A DNA stretch of 64,000 bases from Clostridium sp. (GTDB taxonomy: Bacteria; Bacillota; Clostridia; Clostridiales; Clostridiaceae). The notes below the pieces were generated by a model that saw only the letters and a list, made by a program, of their open reading frames with translations, was not told the DNA's origin and did no database searches. How positions within the stretch are numbered: the stretch's first letter is position 1; every line of letters begins with the position of its first letter. This document shows positions 34,762 to 43,712 of the stretch, piece by piece. Made by a program: the position numbers and the translations under genes. The stretch is taken from the NCBI RefSeq assembly GCF_022482905.1, contig NZ_JAKVOI010000001.1, forward strand, positions 1,985,958 to 2,049,957. The letters run 5' to 3'.

Positions 34762-34857
34762 CTACATAAAATAAACCATAACTATCCCAAAATGAAAATG
34801 AGCTTTTTTTAGGAAATTACCTCTTTCATAAGAATGAGATTTGTATCTAAATCTCAT
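34762..34857 (-). CDS. 31-aa leader peptide of the sigma/HTH module
   Basis: Starts ATG at 34855-34857 after GGAGGTTTTTCTT and encodes MRFRYKSHSYERGNFLKKA and a short hydrophobic end. The decayed second copy keeps a homologous start (MGLKYKLYSYKQGIILKN, from 36850), which argues that the peptide is selected rather than chance. Placed ahead of a hairpin, it is a good candidate for translation-controlled attenuation. Confidence 0.6.
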   Translation of the reverse strand: MRFRYKSHSYERGNFLKKAHFHFGIVMVYFM

Positions 34858-34939
34858 AAGAAAAACCTCCTTATCTCATCATTATCTAATAGTTACTGTT
34901 GCTGTGATAACAGAAGTGCTTGTTCTTAATAGAAATAAA

Positions 34940-34979
34940 AAACAGTGGCTTTAACAAATAAAAAAGCCACTGTCAGACA
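34940..34979 (-). terminator. Terminator/attenuator upstream of the leader peptide
   Basis: Arms ACAGTGGCTTT and AAAGCCACTGT (34948-34976) have a short loop and are followed on the minus strand by TTTTTTATTT. It stands upstream of the leader peptide, as in the long regulated leaders of Tn916-like elements. Confidence 0.7.
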
Positions 34980-35044
34980 AATTAACTTAGATATGTGATA
35001 TAAACTATTTCCGTCTAATAACGGCTTTTAACAAATAAAAAATA

Positions 35045-35480
35045 TTATTCTTGGTGTCCCATAAAATTTTCATTATAAAAATAGGTTATTTTAAAGATAT
35101 AAAAGAAAATATTTAAACACTTATATTTTCTTTTTTTGAACAATCTCTCTTTAAAATCATTCAAAAATGTATATACAACCGGAACAAACAATAATGTCAA
35201 CAATGTTGATGTAATTAATCCTCCAATAATTGCAAAAGCCATTGGTGCACGTAGTTCTGAGCCTAAACCTGTAGCTACAGCTGAAGGAATCATACCAAAA
35301 ATCATGGCCAAGGTAGTCATAATAATCGGCCTTAAACGCGTATGCCCAGCTTCAATCAAGGCTTCATTCAAATTCATTCCCTTTCTGTGGTTTTGTTTTG
35401 CAAAATCAATAAGTAAAATTGCATTTTTAGTAACCAGCCCCATCAACGTAATAACTCCTATGGCAGACATCATACCAGCT
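35045..35480 (-). pseudogene. RND efflux pump (AcrB-like), C-terminal fragment
   Basis: About 120 residues match the end of an RND transporter: [58 protein letters not shown] and the following two transmembrane helices ending in [11 protein letters not shown]. The first 900 or so residues are missing; the frame starts abruptly at about 35475, next to an oppositely oriented MFS fragment. The C-terminal tail past [10 protein letters not shown] is probably read-through. Not functional. Confidence 0.85.
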
Positions 35481-35499
35481 CTTTATGGCCAATAAACAA

Positions 35500-35912
35500 T
35501 CCTAAATATGATATCTCGCCCCTCAGCAGGCAAACTCTTTGACACTAAAGGCGAAAATGCAATAATCTATCCTGGGATTTTGATAAATGCGATATGGTTG
35601 TTATTATTCGCATTAAGTGCGAGTTTCATGATGCTAGCGGCAGCAGTCCTCATTGGTCTTGGGCTCGGGGCCATACAGTCTGGAACACAAACGCTGGTAG
35701 TAAAGATCACGCCGTCTCACCATTTAGCACCTGATAATTCAACATTCTATCTGTGCACAGATTTGGGCAACTGCATCGGGCCTCTGCTCACGGGCGCGCT
35801 AATAACATTCCTAGGATATCGTGGAATGTATATAATTGTGGCAGTAATCGGGTTCTTAACGTTATTAATATACTGGTTTGCATATACCAGAAAGGCTAGT
35901 CGGGCTTTATAA
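35500..35912 (+). pseudogene. MFS transporter, C-terminal fragment
   Basis: 134 residues of the last four or five helices of a drug-efflux type MFS protein (RPSAGKLFDTKGENAIIYPG, LGLGLGAIQSGTQTLVVK, YLCTDLGNCIGPLLTGAL). The first two-thirds are missing and no proper start or ribosome binding site exists. It is joined tail to tail (about 20 bp apart) with the RND fragment, marking a deletion or insertion scar. A GC-rich terminator follows. Confidence 0.85.
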
Positions 35913-35965
35913 AACCAGTTTATTACACATCTTTTAGGTACTGCAAAAGCGCCCCCGTTACTGGC

Positions 35966-35993
35966 CCTGCTTCGGCGGGGCTTTTCGTGCAAA
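35966..35993 (+). terminator. GC-rich terminator behind the MFS fragment
   Basis: GCCCTGC-TTC-GGCGGGGC followed by TTTT. The high GC content matches the MFS fragment rather than the local AT-rich DNA, so it probably travelled with it. Confidence 0.6.
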
Positions 35994-36013
35994 TTTTTTC
36001 TTAAAAGATATGT

Positions 36014-36211
36014 TTAGAGTTTACTTTCTTCTATATCGTCGTCCGTCATGCCAAACTGCTTTAAATAGCTCAGTCGAACGGCAGATTCCGTATCCGTTAT
36101 AAATCGAAGGACAGAATAGTATAATTGGATGTCTTTCAAAACGGTGGAGTGGTACATTGCCTTTCCGTAGATACGGGCATAGTGTTTCAGGTAAATGCTG
36201 TCCTGAATCAT
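36014..36211 (-). CDS. Small ICE-associated protein or fragment, 65 aa
   Basis: MIQDSIYLKHYARIYGKAMYHS followed by TVLKDIQLYYSVLRFITDTES and RLSYLKQFGMTDDDIEE. Helical, with no motif I can name. It sits between the MFS fragment and the decayed second sigma/HTH copy. No good ribosome binding site is present, so it may be a truncated remnant of a mobile-element gene. Confidence 0.4.
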   Translation of the reverse strand: MIQDSIYLKHYARIYGKAMYHSTVLKDIQLYYSVLRFITDTESAVRLSYLKQFGMTDDDIEESKL

Positions 36212-36223
36212 ATATGTTCAGAT

Positions 36224-36444
36224 TTTAAAATTTAAAATCATCTTTAGCAGGAAGGTGGTAAGCTGTTTTTGAATATCCTTGTCCACAAAATAATATTTAT
36301 TTCCGTATTCATTAGTAAGTACCTTTGTGGAAAGCTTTGAGATATATCCTTGCTAGTGATTCAATATATATTAAATTGTCACAGCATCGTCCTTACTTGC
36401 TGCCTTTATGATAGGAAAGGAAATTAGCTTCTTTGTTTTTTCAT
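36224..36444 (-). pseudogene. Decayed second copy of the Tn916-type HTH gene
   Basis: About 220 bp aligned by eye with 33857-34084. The start region (AACTCCTCC and the Lys-rich N-terminus), the VDKDIQKQL-like C-terminus and the stop are recognisable. A nonsense change (TAG at 36353-36355 where the intact copy has TAC) and small deletions inactivate it. Confidence 0.8.
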
Positions 36445-36640
36445 AACTCCTCCTTCAGTAGTGTTTTATAATTTTCAGTTGCTATATACTGTACTGCGGT
36501 TACACCCAATTCGTCTGCAATTTTCGCATCTGATGCAGTCAAAACAGAGTATCTTCCCTTTCCTATCCAGTGATGAATAGGGGATTTTTCGTTTATCTTC
36601 TCCTCTTTTACATTGGCTCTCACCGATAGATCGATACTTA
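36441..36640 (-). pseudogene. Decayed second copy of the Tn916-type sigma gene
   Basis: Only the C-terminal HTH survives, out of context: DAKIADELGV and a following YKTLLKEEL match the intact sigma protein at 34063-34548. The middle is deleted and the N-terminal part of the open frame is read from leader DNA. Not functional. Confidence 0.75.
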
Positions 36641-36990
36641 CTGCAAAAGATACCTTTTATTTAAAAAATATTTTAAGAGCTGAAAAAAGCCCAAATGGAT
36701 ATTACTATCCGAACAAACTTTTAATATAATATTATTTTCTAATATGTAATATAATTCTATATAAGATGAGCTGTATTTATTTTTAAATGGAAATAAGTTT
36801 TTTAAGATAATACCTTGCTTATAAGAGTACAATTTATATTTTAATCCCATAACAACGATCTCCTTATTCCATCGCTGTACTAGTCACTATTGTTGTAATA
36901 GAAAAGTGATTGTCCTTAACAAAAATGTAGTAGCCTTAGCATACAAGATTATTGTTAGGCAAATAAATTTAAATGTGAGATAAAAATGTA
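36640..36990 (-). repeat. Decayed second copy of the sigma leader
   Basis: Matches 34640-35000: hairpin words (AAAAAAGCCCAAATGGAT, then ATCCGAACAAACTTTTAATAT), the leader-peptide start (MGLKYKLYSYKQ, ATG at 36848-36850), and the Ile/Val-rich upstream block. The strong terminator hairpin of copy 1 is degraded here. Confidence 0.7.
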
Positions 36991-37419
36991 AATCTGACTA
37001 ATAGTGAATTATTTTTGAAACTTCTACACATACATCAGTTTTGAGAGATCTATCATCGCCTTTTATATAGCTTAAAGCAATTCAATTTGTTTATTGAAAA
37101 CATACGAATGCTACGACTTTTTTAAACATTCTATTTTTTTACTTCTTTAAGTAGTCTGCTAATCTTATTTATGGATTCATATTTCTGTTTAATTCTGTGA
37201 TTTGTCTGTTATTCTTAGTAGAACTTCCTTACCCATATGGATACTTGCCCTTGAAATTTCATACTTTGAAACGTTTATAACAAACTGGATCAACTTTTTA
37301 AGAGCATATACAATAAATAAAAAAATAAAAGAAAAAATAATTTATATCAGAAAAAATTGAATATTTTTAAATATTTATTTCTAAGGTTCTTATTAAAGTT
37401 TACACAATATTCCGTAGTT
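36991..37419. other. Non-coding gap before the first CadA-like gene end
   Basis: AT-rich with no intact gene. Between about 37130 and 37250 the minus strand gives broken peptide pieces (KEVLLRITDKSQN, then after a frameshift QKYESINKISRLLKEVKK), which may be a transposase or regulator relic. Confidence 0.35.
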
Positions 37420-39786
37420 TTATATATTTTTAACTTTCATTACTCTCATTGCATTTATTATAGCAAGTATAGTAACACCTACATCAGCAAAAACTGCCTC
37501 CCACAAAGTCGCTATTCCTCCAGCTCCTAAAATAAGAACTATTATTTTAACTACCATAGCCAGTATTATATTCTGCCATACTATTTTTCTTGTTCTTTTA
37601 GCAATTTTTACAGCAGTAACTATCTTTGAAGGTTCATCTGTCATTATCACTACATCAGCGGCTTCTATTGCAGCATCCGAACCAAGTCCTCCCATAGCTA
37701 TTCCTATATCTGCTCTTACTAAAACTGGTGCATCATTTATTCCATCTCCTACAAAGGCAAGTTTTCCTTTGGCCGATTTCTGTTTATCTAGCTTTTCTAG
37801 TTCTTCAACTTTTTGATCAGGAAGAAGCTCTGCATAAACTTCATCCAAACTTAAGGAACCTGCTACTTTCTCACCAACAGCTTTAGCATCTCCAGTAAGC
37901 ATAACAGTCTTTTTTATTCCTATGGTCTTAAGGTTCTTTATAGCATCTTTTGAATCATCTTTAACTTCATCGGATATTATTATATAACCTGCATATTCCT
38001 TATCTATTGCTATATAAACCACAGTTCCAACAATATCTAATTCATCAATCTTTATATTTTCTTTATTCATTAATTTAACATTTCCAGCTAAAACTTCTTT
38101 ACCTTTTACTTTAACTTTAATACCATGACCTGATATTTCATCATAGCTTCCAATTTTTTCTTTATTTACTTCTTTTCCATAGGCCTTAAGTATTGAAACT
38201 GCTATAGGATGATTTGAGAAACTTTCTGCATAAGCCGCAAATTCAAGCAACTCATCTTTATTGTATTTTTCAGTAGTTTTTATTTTTGTTACCTCAAAGA
38301 CGCCTTTTGTAAGTGTTCCTGTCTTATCAAAAATAATGATTTCTAAATTATTTAGGGCCTCTAAATAATTCCCGCCCTTAACCAATACTCCATTTTTTGA
38401 AGCTCCTCCTATTCCGCCAAAAAAGCCAAGGGGTATTGATATAACTAAAGCACATGGACAAGATATAACTAAAAACACCAATGATCTATAAATCCAATCT
38501 GAAAACATTGCCCCTCTTATAATCAACGGAGGTACAATAGCTAATAAAGCTGCTATTATCACAACTATAGGGGTATAGTACTTTGCAAACTTAGTCATAA
38601 AATTTTCCGTAGGAGCTTTTCTACTGCTTGAATTTTGAACTAAATTTAGTATTTTCGATACTGTAGATTCTCCAAATTCTTTAGTAACTTCAACAGTTAA
38701 TAGTCCGTTCTTATTAATAAAACCTCCCAAGACCAAATCTCCTTTTTGTACTGATCTTGGCACTGATTCTCCTGTTAAAGCTGAAGTATCTACCATAGAT
38801 TCTCCTTCAATTATACTTCCATCAAGTGGAACTTTTTCTCCAGACTTTATAACTATCTTATCTCCTATTTTAACTTGATCCGGAGAAACCTTTTTAAGCT
38901 CTTCTCCTTGTTTTAAGTTTGCATAATCAGGTCTAATATCCATTAATGCTGCGATAGATTTTTTTGAACGATTGAGAGCAGCATCTTGAAAGAATTCACC
39001 TATTTGATAAAATAGCATTACTGCAACCCCTTCTGGATACTGTCCAATAAAAAAAGCACCTATTGTAGCTATAGACATTAAAAAATTCTCATCAAAAACT
39101 TTCCCTCTAGCTATATTTCTAACAGCTTTTAAAATAACTTTCCATCCAACTAGTACATAACTTATTAAATACAATATAAACTCAATATTGCTAGTAAATT
39201 TAAATAAAATAGGAACTGAAAAAAATAATATTTCTAATATCATTCCAATCATTTTTTTTCTATTCTGCCCTGCATTATCATCGTGAAAATATGCTTTACT
39301 ATTTTCCTTCTTATCTACATCTACAACATTAACTCCGGGTTCAATTTTTTTAACTATTTCTGCTGCTTCTTCAGTTATTTTTTCTAGATCATGTTTATTA
39401 TCAATTTCTATAATTAATTTTCCAGTAGGAAAATCAACATGAGCATTTTTTACACCATTTAACTTACCTACCTGCTCTTGAATTTTAACACTGCAATTCA
39501 TGCAGGATAACCCCAAAAGTGCTAACGCTTTTTTAGGGGAATTTAAATATGATTTTTCCTTTACTATCACATCTGGCTCTATCTTTTTTACAATACTTCT
39601 TATTTTCGTAATAATATTGTTTATTTTATTTATATCATTAGTTTCTATAGTTAAAGTTTTGTCGGCAAAATTTACTGATGCTTTATGCACGCCTTCTACC
39701 TTACTTGCTTCGTTTTGTATTTTTTGAAAACAATTTGCACAATTTAACCCTTTAAGTACTAGCTCCTTTTTTATCCCTTTTTCCAA
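37420..39786 (-). CDS. cadA: P1B-type heavy-metal ATPase, CadA/ZntA-like (copy 1)
   Basis: 788 aa. Two HMA metal-binding domains (GLNCANC, Cys16/Cys19, and GLSCMNC, Cys95/Cys98) precede eight membrane helices. The transport motif is ISCPCALVIS, with phosphorylation site FDKTGTLTKG, the SNHPIAVSI His-Pro motif and GDGINDAPVL. The CPC plus HP pattern fits Cd/Zn/Pb (or Co) export. It starts TTG at 39786 behind AAGGTGATAC. It is 62-70% identical by eye to the other two pumps here. No regulator gene is adjacent. Confidence 0.93.
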   Translation of the reverse strand: MEKGIKKELVLKGLNCANCFQKIQNEASKVEGVHKASVNFADKTLTIETNDINKINNIITKIRSIVKKIEPDVIVKEKSYLNSPKKALALLGLSCMNCSVKIQEQVGKLNGVKNAHVDFPTGKLIIEIDNKHDLEKITEEAAEIVKKIEPGVNVVDVDKKENSKAYFHDDNAGQNRKKMIGMILEILFFSVPILFKFTSNIEFILYLISYVLVGWKVILKAVRNIARGKVFDENFLMSIATIGAFFIGQYPEGVAVMLFYQIGEFFQDAALNRSKKSIAALMDIRPDYANLKQGEELKKVSPDQVKIGDKIVIKSGEKVPLDGSIIEGESMVDTSALTGESVPRSVQKGDLVLGGFINKNGLLTVEVTKEFGESTVSKILNLVQNSSSRKAPTENFMTKFAKYYTPIVVIIAALLAIVPPLIIRGAMFSDWIYRSLVFLVISCPCALVISIPLGFFGGIGGASKNGVLVKGGNYLEALNNLEIIIFDKTGTLTKGVFEVTKIKTTEKYNKDELLEFAAYAESFSNHPIAVSILKAYGKEVNKEKIGSYDEISGHGIKVKVKGKEVLAGNVKLMNKENIKIDELDIVGTVVYIAIDKEYAGYIIISDEVKDDSKDAIKNLKTIGIKKTVMLTGDAKAVGEKVAGSLSLDEVYAELLPDQKVEELEKLDKQKSAKGKLAFVGDGINDAPVLVRADIGIAMGGLGSDAAIEAADVVIMTDEPSKIVTAVKIAKRTRKIVWQNIILAMVVKIIVLILGAGGIATLWEAVFADVGVTILAIINAMRVMKVKNI

Positions 39787-39973
39787 AGTATCACCTTCCC
39801 TTTTACATTTAGTATTTACATTACTTTAAAATTTATGAAATACTAACAAAGAGTAGTTCTCAAGGCTTGGGTATGATAAAACTTGATAATAGGCAAAAAG
39901 TAATCTAGAACTAAAAGTTTAGTTATCATAATCATGTACTGAAAAGTAAATACTTAGATTAAAAAGAACATTC
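39787..39973. other. Gap between VWA gene and CadA copy 1
   Basis: 187 bp, AT-rich, with a short CTAAAAGTTTAG palindrome at about 39911. No clear terminator; CadA copy 1 may be transcribed from the upstream VWA operon or a weak local promoter. Confidence 0.35.
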
Positions 39974-41662
39974 TTAAAGTATGTTGTTCAATTCATTTTG
40001 CAGCATAACTCCAACTGTATCAGCAAATCTCTTTGCAGATTTTATATGCACTAAATTACGTCCATATATTTTTTGAGCAGCAGCAACATCTTCATTACGT
40101 CCTGTGAAAACACCAAGAATAGAAATTCCTTCCTGCAAGCCTTTTCTCACTTCCAAAGCAGTATCATTTACACCCATGTTATCTGAATAACTATATTCAA
40201 TATGATTAATTCCACTCGCTGGTATGCACTGCATATCATTGGGTTTCCCATCAGATAAGACTATGAGCATCTTACGGTTACAGCTTAAATTTTTCATCAT
40301 ATAAAGTGCAGCACGAACAGCCAAGCCGTCCCTATTACACCCTGAAGCTGTATAATTGAAGATCTTATTATTCTTGTAAACTTCATCATAATCACGAAAA
40401 AGATTGATAATTGTATAATCGTGAAAACTGCAAAAAGAGTAGACTTTTACAGGAATTTGACAGCGTGTAAGGCTTTCAGCTATGATATACCCTTCTGTTG
40501 CAATAATTTCCTGACGATTTTTTTGTGACAACGATGCATCCAACATTATATCCACCGTTAGATCTCTGACATCATTTTTAAGATTTTTTATAAAAATTTT
40601 ATTGTCATGAACATAAAAGCTTCTCCAAATATCTCCTGCTACAAGTTTTCCCTTTTCTGATCTGCAGGAAGATTCACGGTTAACAAGCATCACATTTTTA
40701 ATTTTATCTGTCAAATTTGAAATGCTATTATTATTTCTCGCAAAGTTTTCATTATAATGTATATTATTTTTTTCTCTTTGTTTTAAAATATCATCTTGAT
40801 GTTTAACTGTACTTGTATTATTTTTAATATGAACATCAAAATTCCCTCTTGTAAAATGAACATGACAATTTTTATGGTTTCCAATACACAAAATTTTTTC
40901 TAAAGCCTTTACCCGTGGTTCTTGCAAAATGGAAACCCCATAATACCCCTGCATAAATTTTCTATCGTATTTATTGATTTGATCTACAGATTTAAGCCAA
41001 CTAAAAGCCCTTCGTAATTCATTTTTAGAACGTTTAAAAAATGAATTACGCCTAGAATTTGATCCCTTCACCTTTACTTGAAAAATACTTTTGCCCCTAT
41101 GTGACGTTGGAAGTATATTTTTTGCTAAAAAGTGAGGTCCATATTGAAAATAAACTTTTATAATCTCCTTCATACGAGATATAATCTGCTTTGTATTCAT
41201 ATGTTCATCAAACTCTAAATCATTTAAAATGGTAAGTGCCAGATTTGTCGTATTAGGTTTTTCACCCAATGCTCTTTTAAAATGAGCTATCTTGACTTGA
41301 TCTATAATGTTAAAAGATAAATCTGGATTACACCTGTTAAGAAATTTTTTTGAATAATCACGTCGCAGATTTTCAAGAACCAGTCGTTCACTTTTTGCTT
41401 TTTTATAAGTACAATTTTCTAAAGCTATCCATGTAAGTTCTTCTAATAATTTACAGTTAGTATCTTTTTTAAGATAGTTAAAAAATTCCTCTAAAAGTGA
41501 ATAGTTATAGTATTTATGAACAGATCCTATAATATAATTTAAATAAAGATCGGCTTTTCCATTTTTATCATATGCTTTTATTTCTGAGTTTAATGAGTAA
41601 TCAGATGAAGCATTCCATATAATATTATCAGCTCTTTTTATCTCTTTATTTTGTTCCTGCAT
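39974..41662 (-). CDS. VWA-domain protein partner of MoxR ATPase
   Basis: About 562 aa. The C-terminal von Willebrand A domain has a full MIDAS: DIMLDASLSQ (DxSxS), a Thr/Ser-containing TASGCNRDG, and VLSDGKPND. The N-terminal half is helical and basic, without other domains. Proteins of this NorD/CobT-like type work with a MoxR AAA+ ATPase to insert metal cofactors or remodel enzyme complexes. I chose the ATG at 41662, two bases after the MoxR stop; a TTG two codons earlier overlaps it. The target enzyme is not in the window. Confidence 0.85.
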   Translation of the reverse strand: MQEQNKEIKRADNIIWNASSDYSLNSEIKAYDKNGKADLYLNYIIGSVHKYYNYSLLEEFFNYLKKDTNCKLLEELTWIALENCTYKKAKSERLVLENLRRDYSKKFLNRCNPDLSFNIIDQVKIAHFKRALGEKPNTTNLALTILNDLEFDEHMNTKQIISRMKEIIKVYFQYGPHFLAKNILPTSHRGKSIFQVKVKGSNSRRNSFFKRSKNELRRAFSWLKSVDQINKYDRKFMQGYYGVSILQEPRVKALEKILCIGNHKNCHVHFTRGNFDVHIKNNTSTVKHQDDILKQREKNNIHYNENFARNNNSISNLTDKIKNVMLVNRESSCRSEKGKLVAGDIWRSFYVHDNKIFIKNLKNDVRDLTVDIMLDASLSQKNRQEIIATEGYIIAESLTRCQIPVKVYSFCSFHDYTIINLFRDYDEVYKNNKIFNYTASGCNRDGLAVRAALYMMKNLSCNRKMLIVLSDGKPNDMQCIPASGINHIEYSYSDNMGVNDTALEVRKGLQEGISILGVFTGRNEDVAAAQKIYGRNLVHIKSAKRFADTVGVMLQNELNNIL

Positions 41663-41664
41663 AG

Positions 41665-42579
41665 TCAATCTGTAAAAATTTCACTCCTTTCCACCCCTTC
41701 CGGTATTCTCAGGTGAATAACGTCTTCTATAATTTCTCTTTCAAATCTATCAAAAGATTTATTTGTAATGCCCATCTTCAAAGCCTCAGATGTCTTCAGA
41801 CCCTTGCCTATGAGATGAATAGAAGAAATAAGTCCCCTTAGATCTACGGATTTTGTAGAGATCTCCGAGCTTTCGCTTTTATTTTGAAGATCCTTAAACA
41901 GGCCTATAAATTGTTCAAGATATTTATCTTTCATATTAGGGAATTCTCGCCTGAGCAGTTTCATAAGATTTCTGGAAGAAATTGTTGGCATTTCAATAAC
42001 CATAAAACGCGAAACCAGAGCTTCATTAAGTTCTCTAGTGCCTGCATATCCATAATTCATTGTAGCAATAAACCTGGTAGCATCTTCCATAGGGATTCTG
42101 TCATAACCTGGTATGTCAATAATTCTTCGAAAATCCAAGGTAGCATGAAGAAGCGCAATGGATTCATTCCTCGCCATATTTATTTCATCAAGAACTCCAA
42201 AACCTCCCAACGTGGCACATTCATAAATTGGACCTTTTCTAAAAACAACTTGTCCATTTTCAAATGTATCAGTCCCAACAAGAGATGAAAAATCCGTGTT
42301 GACGTGAAATGAAATATCCCAGCTGGGCCTCCCAAAAGCAGCTGCCAAGTTTTCTGCGAAAACATTTTTTCCACTTGCCTTAGGACCAACTAAAAGAATA
42401 TTTTCGCCACAAAGAATAGCCGTAATTGCTCCCTCCCAAATTTCTTTTCCATAATAATTATATTTAGGTTCTGGTATTCTGTATTTAATATCAGGATTTA
42501 CATTGTAAAAATTTCGGTAATGCTCTATTTCAGCAATTAATTTTTCATCAATTCTTTCTTCTCTTAAAAAATCTAACAT
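41665..42579 (-). CDS. MoxR-family AAA+ ATPase
   Basis: 304 aa from the ATG at 42579, which follows a perfect GGAGGTGATAAGT. Walker A LLVGPKASGKNVFAEN, Walker B FGVLDEINMA, sensor 1 FIATMNYGYAGTRELNEAL, and an arginine-finger region, VSRFMVIEMP. MoxR/NorQ/CbbQ proteins form hexamers that remodel a client together with a VWA protein, encoded immediately downstream. A resistance-linked role is suggested only by location between two metal pumps. Confidence 0.92.
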   Translation of the reverse strand: MLDFLREERIDEKLIAEIEHYRNFYNVNPDIKYRIPEPKYNYYGKEIWEGAITAILCGENILLVGPKASGKNVFAENLAAAFGRPSWDISFHVNTDFSSLVGTDTFENGQVVFRKGPIYECATLGGFGVLDEINMARNESIALLHATLDFRRIIDIPGYDRIPMEDATRFIATMNYGYAGTRELNEALVSRFMVIEMPTISSRNLMKLLRREFPNMKDKYLEQFIGLFKDLQNKSESSEISTKSVDLRGLISSIHLIGKGLKTSEALKMGITNKSFDRFEREIIEDVIHLRIPEGVERSEIFTD

Positions 42580-42694
42580 ACTTATCACCTCCAACTATTA
42601 TGCAGAAATAATGCGGTAATCAAACTATATTTCTTACAATACTAATCAAGCAAATTTCAAGTAATAAATCCTTTACATTTAAAGTTTCATTGCT

Positions 42695-43429
42695 CTAATA
42701 TTTATCTTGTAAACGTTCCAATCCTAATTTTAAAAAATCCTTTTCTACATCATAAATACTTTTGTACTTCTCATTCAAACCTAATAATTTTTTCAAAAAA
42801 TTCACCTCATTTAAGGATAAATCAAGTTCATCATACCAAGGTTCTGACTTTTTACTAGTTTTTTCAAAAGAAGAATAGTACAAATAAAGAAGTAGATGTC
42901 CAAAATATAAAAAATCAACAGAAGGAATATACTTTTTACCATTTATTAATCTTGCAAGTCCAAAATCAATGAGATACACTTCTTCTTCGTTAATAATTAC
43001 ATTCGGTACTCTTATATCTCTATGCACAATGTTTCTTTCATGCAAGTATTTTATTATATCTATAATTTTAATTCCTACTTTATAAATTTCAGATGGAGTA
43101 AATACATAATTGTCTCCAAAGAGCATTTCTTCTATTGTCTTTCCTTTTTTATATTCTAAAATATAGGCATACATTTTATCATTCTTTATTGTATCAACTA
43201 TTTTAGGAATTAATGGATGATTAATAGATGAAAGAATTTTTTCTTCAAATATAATTTTAGTACCACTTTTTTTTATAACTTTAGGTTTAATCTCTTTTAG
43301 AACATATTTCTTATTATCTAAGTTAACCAAATAACACATACCAAATCGGCCTTCACCTATTAACTTTACAACGCTATATCCACCAAACAAATAATCTGTT
43401 GGATATATTTTCCTTCTAAAAAACGACAT
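42695..43429 (-). CDS. Small eukaryotic-type protein kinase
   Basis: About 244 aa, a bare kinase domain with no membrane segment. Glycine loop LIGEGRFGMCYLV, catalytic lysine in YVLKEIKPK, catalytic loop IVHRDIRVPNVIIN (Arg in place of the usual Lys after HRD), and metal-binding LIDFGLARL. The C-lobe is short. Its start overlaps the end of the 76-aa basic gene. Substrates are unknown; the basic Ser-rich neighbour is an obvious candidate. Confidence 0.85.
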   Translation of the reverse strand: MSFFRRKIYPTDYLFGGYSVVKLIGEGRFGMCYLVNLDNKKYVLKEIKPKVIKKSGTKIIFEEKILSSINHPLIPKIVDTIKNDKMYAYILEYKKGKTIEEMLFGDNYVFTPSEIYKVGIKIIDIIKYLHERNIVHRDIRVPNVIINEEEVYLIDFGLARLINGKKYIPSVDFLYFGHLLLYLYYSSFEKTSKKSEPWYDELDLSLNEVNFLKKLLGLNEKYKSIYDVEKDFLKLGLERLQDKY

Positions 43430-43659
43430 TATGACCATGAACTCTTATATTTTCTTCTTTTACAATGTCTTTCACCAGAATAATGATTTGGATATGAATT
43501 ATTATGAGAATAATATTTATTATATTTTCTGCCTGAGCGAGAAAATGAACCAAACATACCTAATATACGGTTTAAAAATCCTTCTCTTTTATAATAACTG
43601 CTCCCTCTATGATTATTATCATGATGCCTCTTGCCTGATGATCTTGAAAATAAGCTCAT
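43429..43659 (-). CDS. Basic Ser/Arg/His-rich small protein
   Basis: 76 aa, very rich in Arg, Lys, Ser, His and Tyr (SRSSGKRHHDNNHRGSSYYK..., ending CKRRKYKSSWS), mostly disordered apart from FLNRILGMFGSF. The start follows AAGGGGTGTATTAG. It overlaps the kinase start, so the two are made together. A kinase substrate or nucleic-acid/metal binder is plausible; nothing is established. Confidence 0.6.
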   Translation of the reverse strand: MSLFSRSSGKRHHDNNHRGSSYYKREGFLNRILGMFGSFSRSGRKYNKYYSHNNSYPNHYSGERHCKRRKYKSSWS

Positions 43660-43712
43660 CTAATACACCCCTTTTCAATTTACTTTTATTAATATATACT
43701 AAATTTACTATA

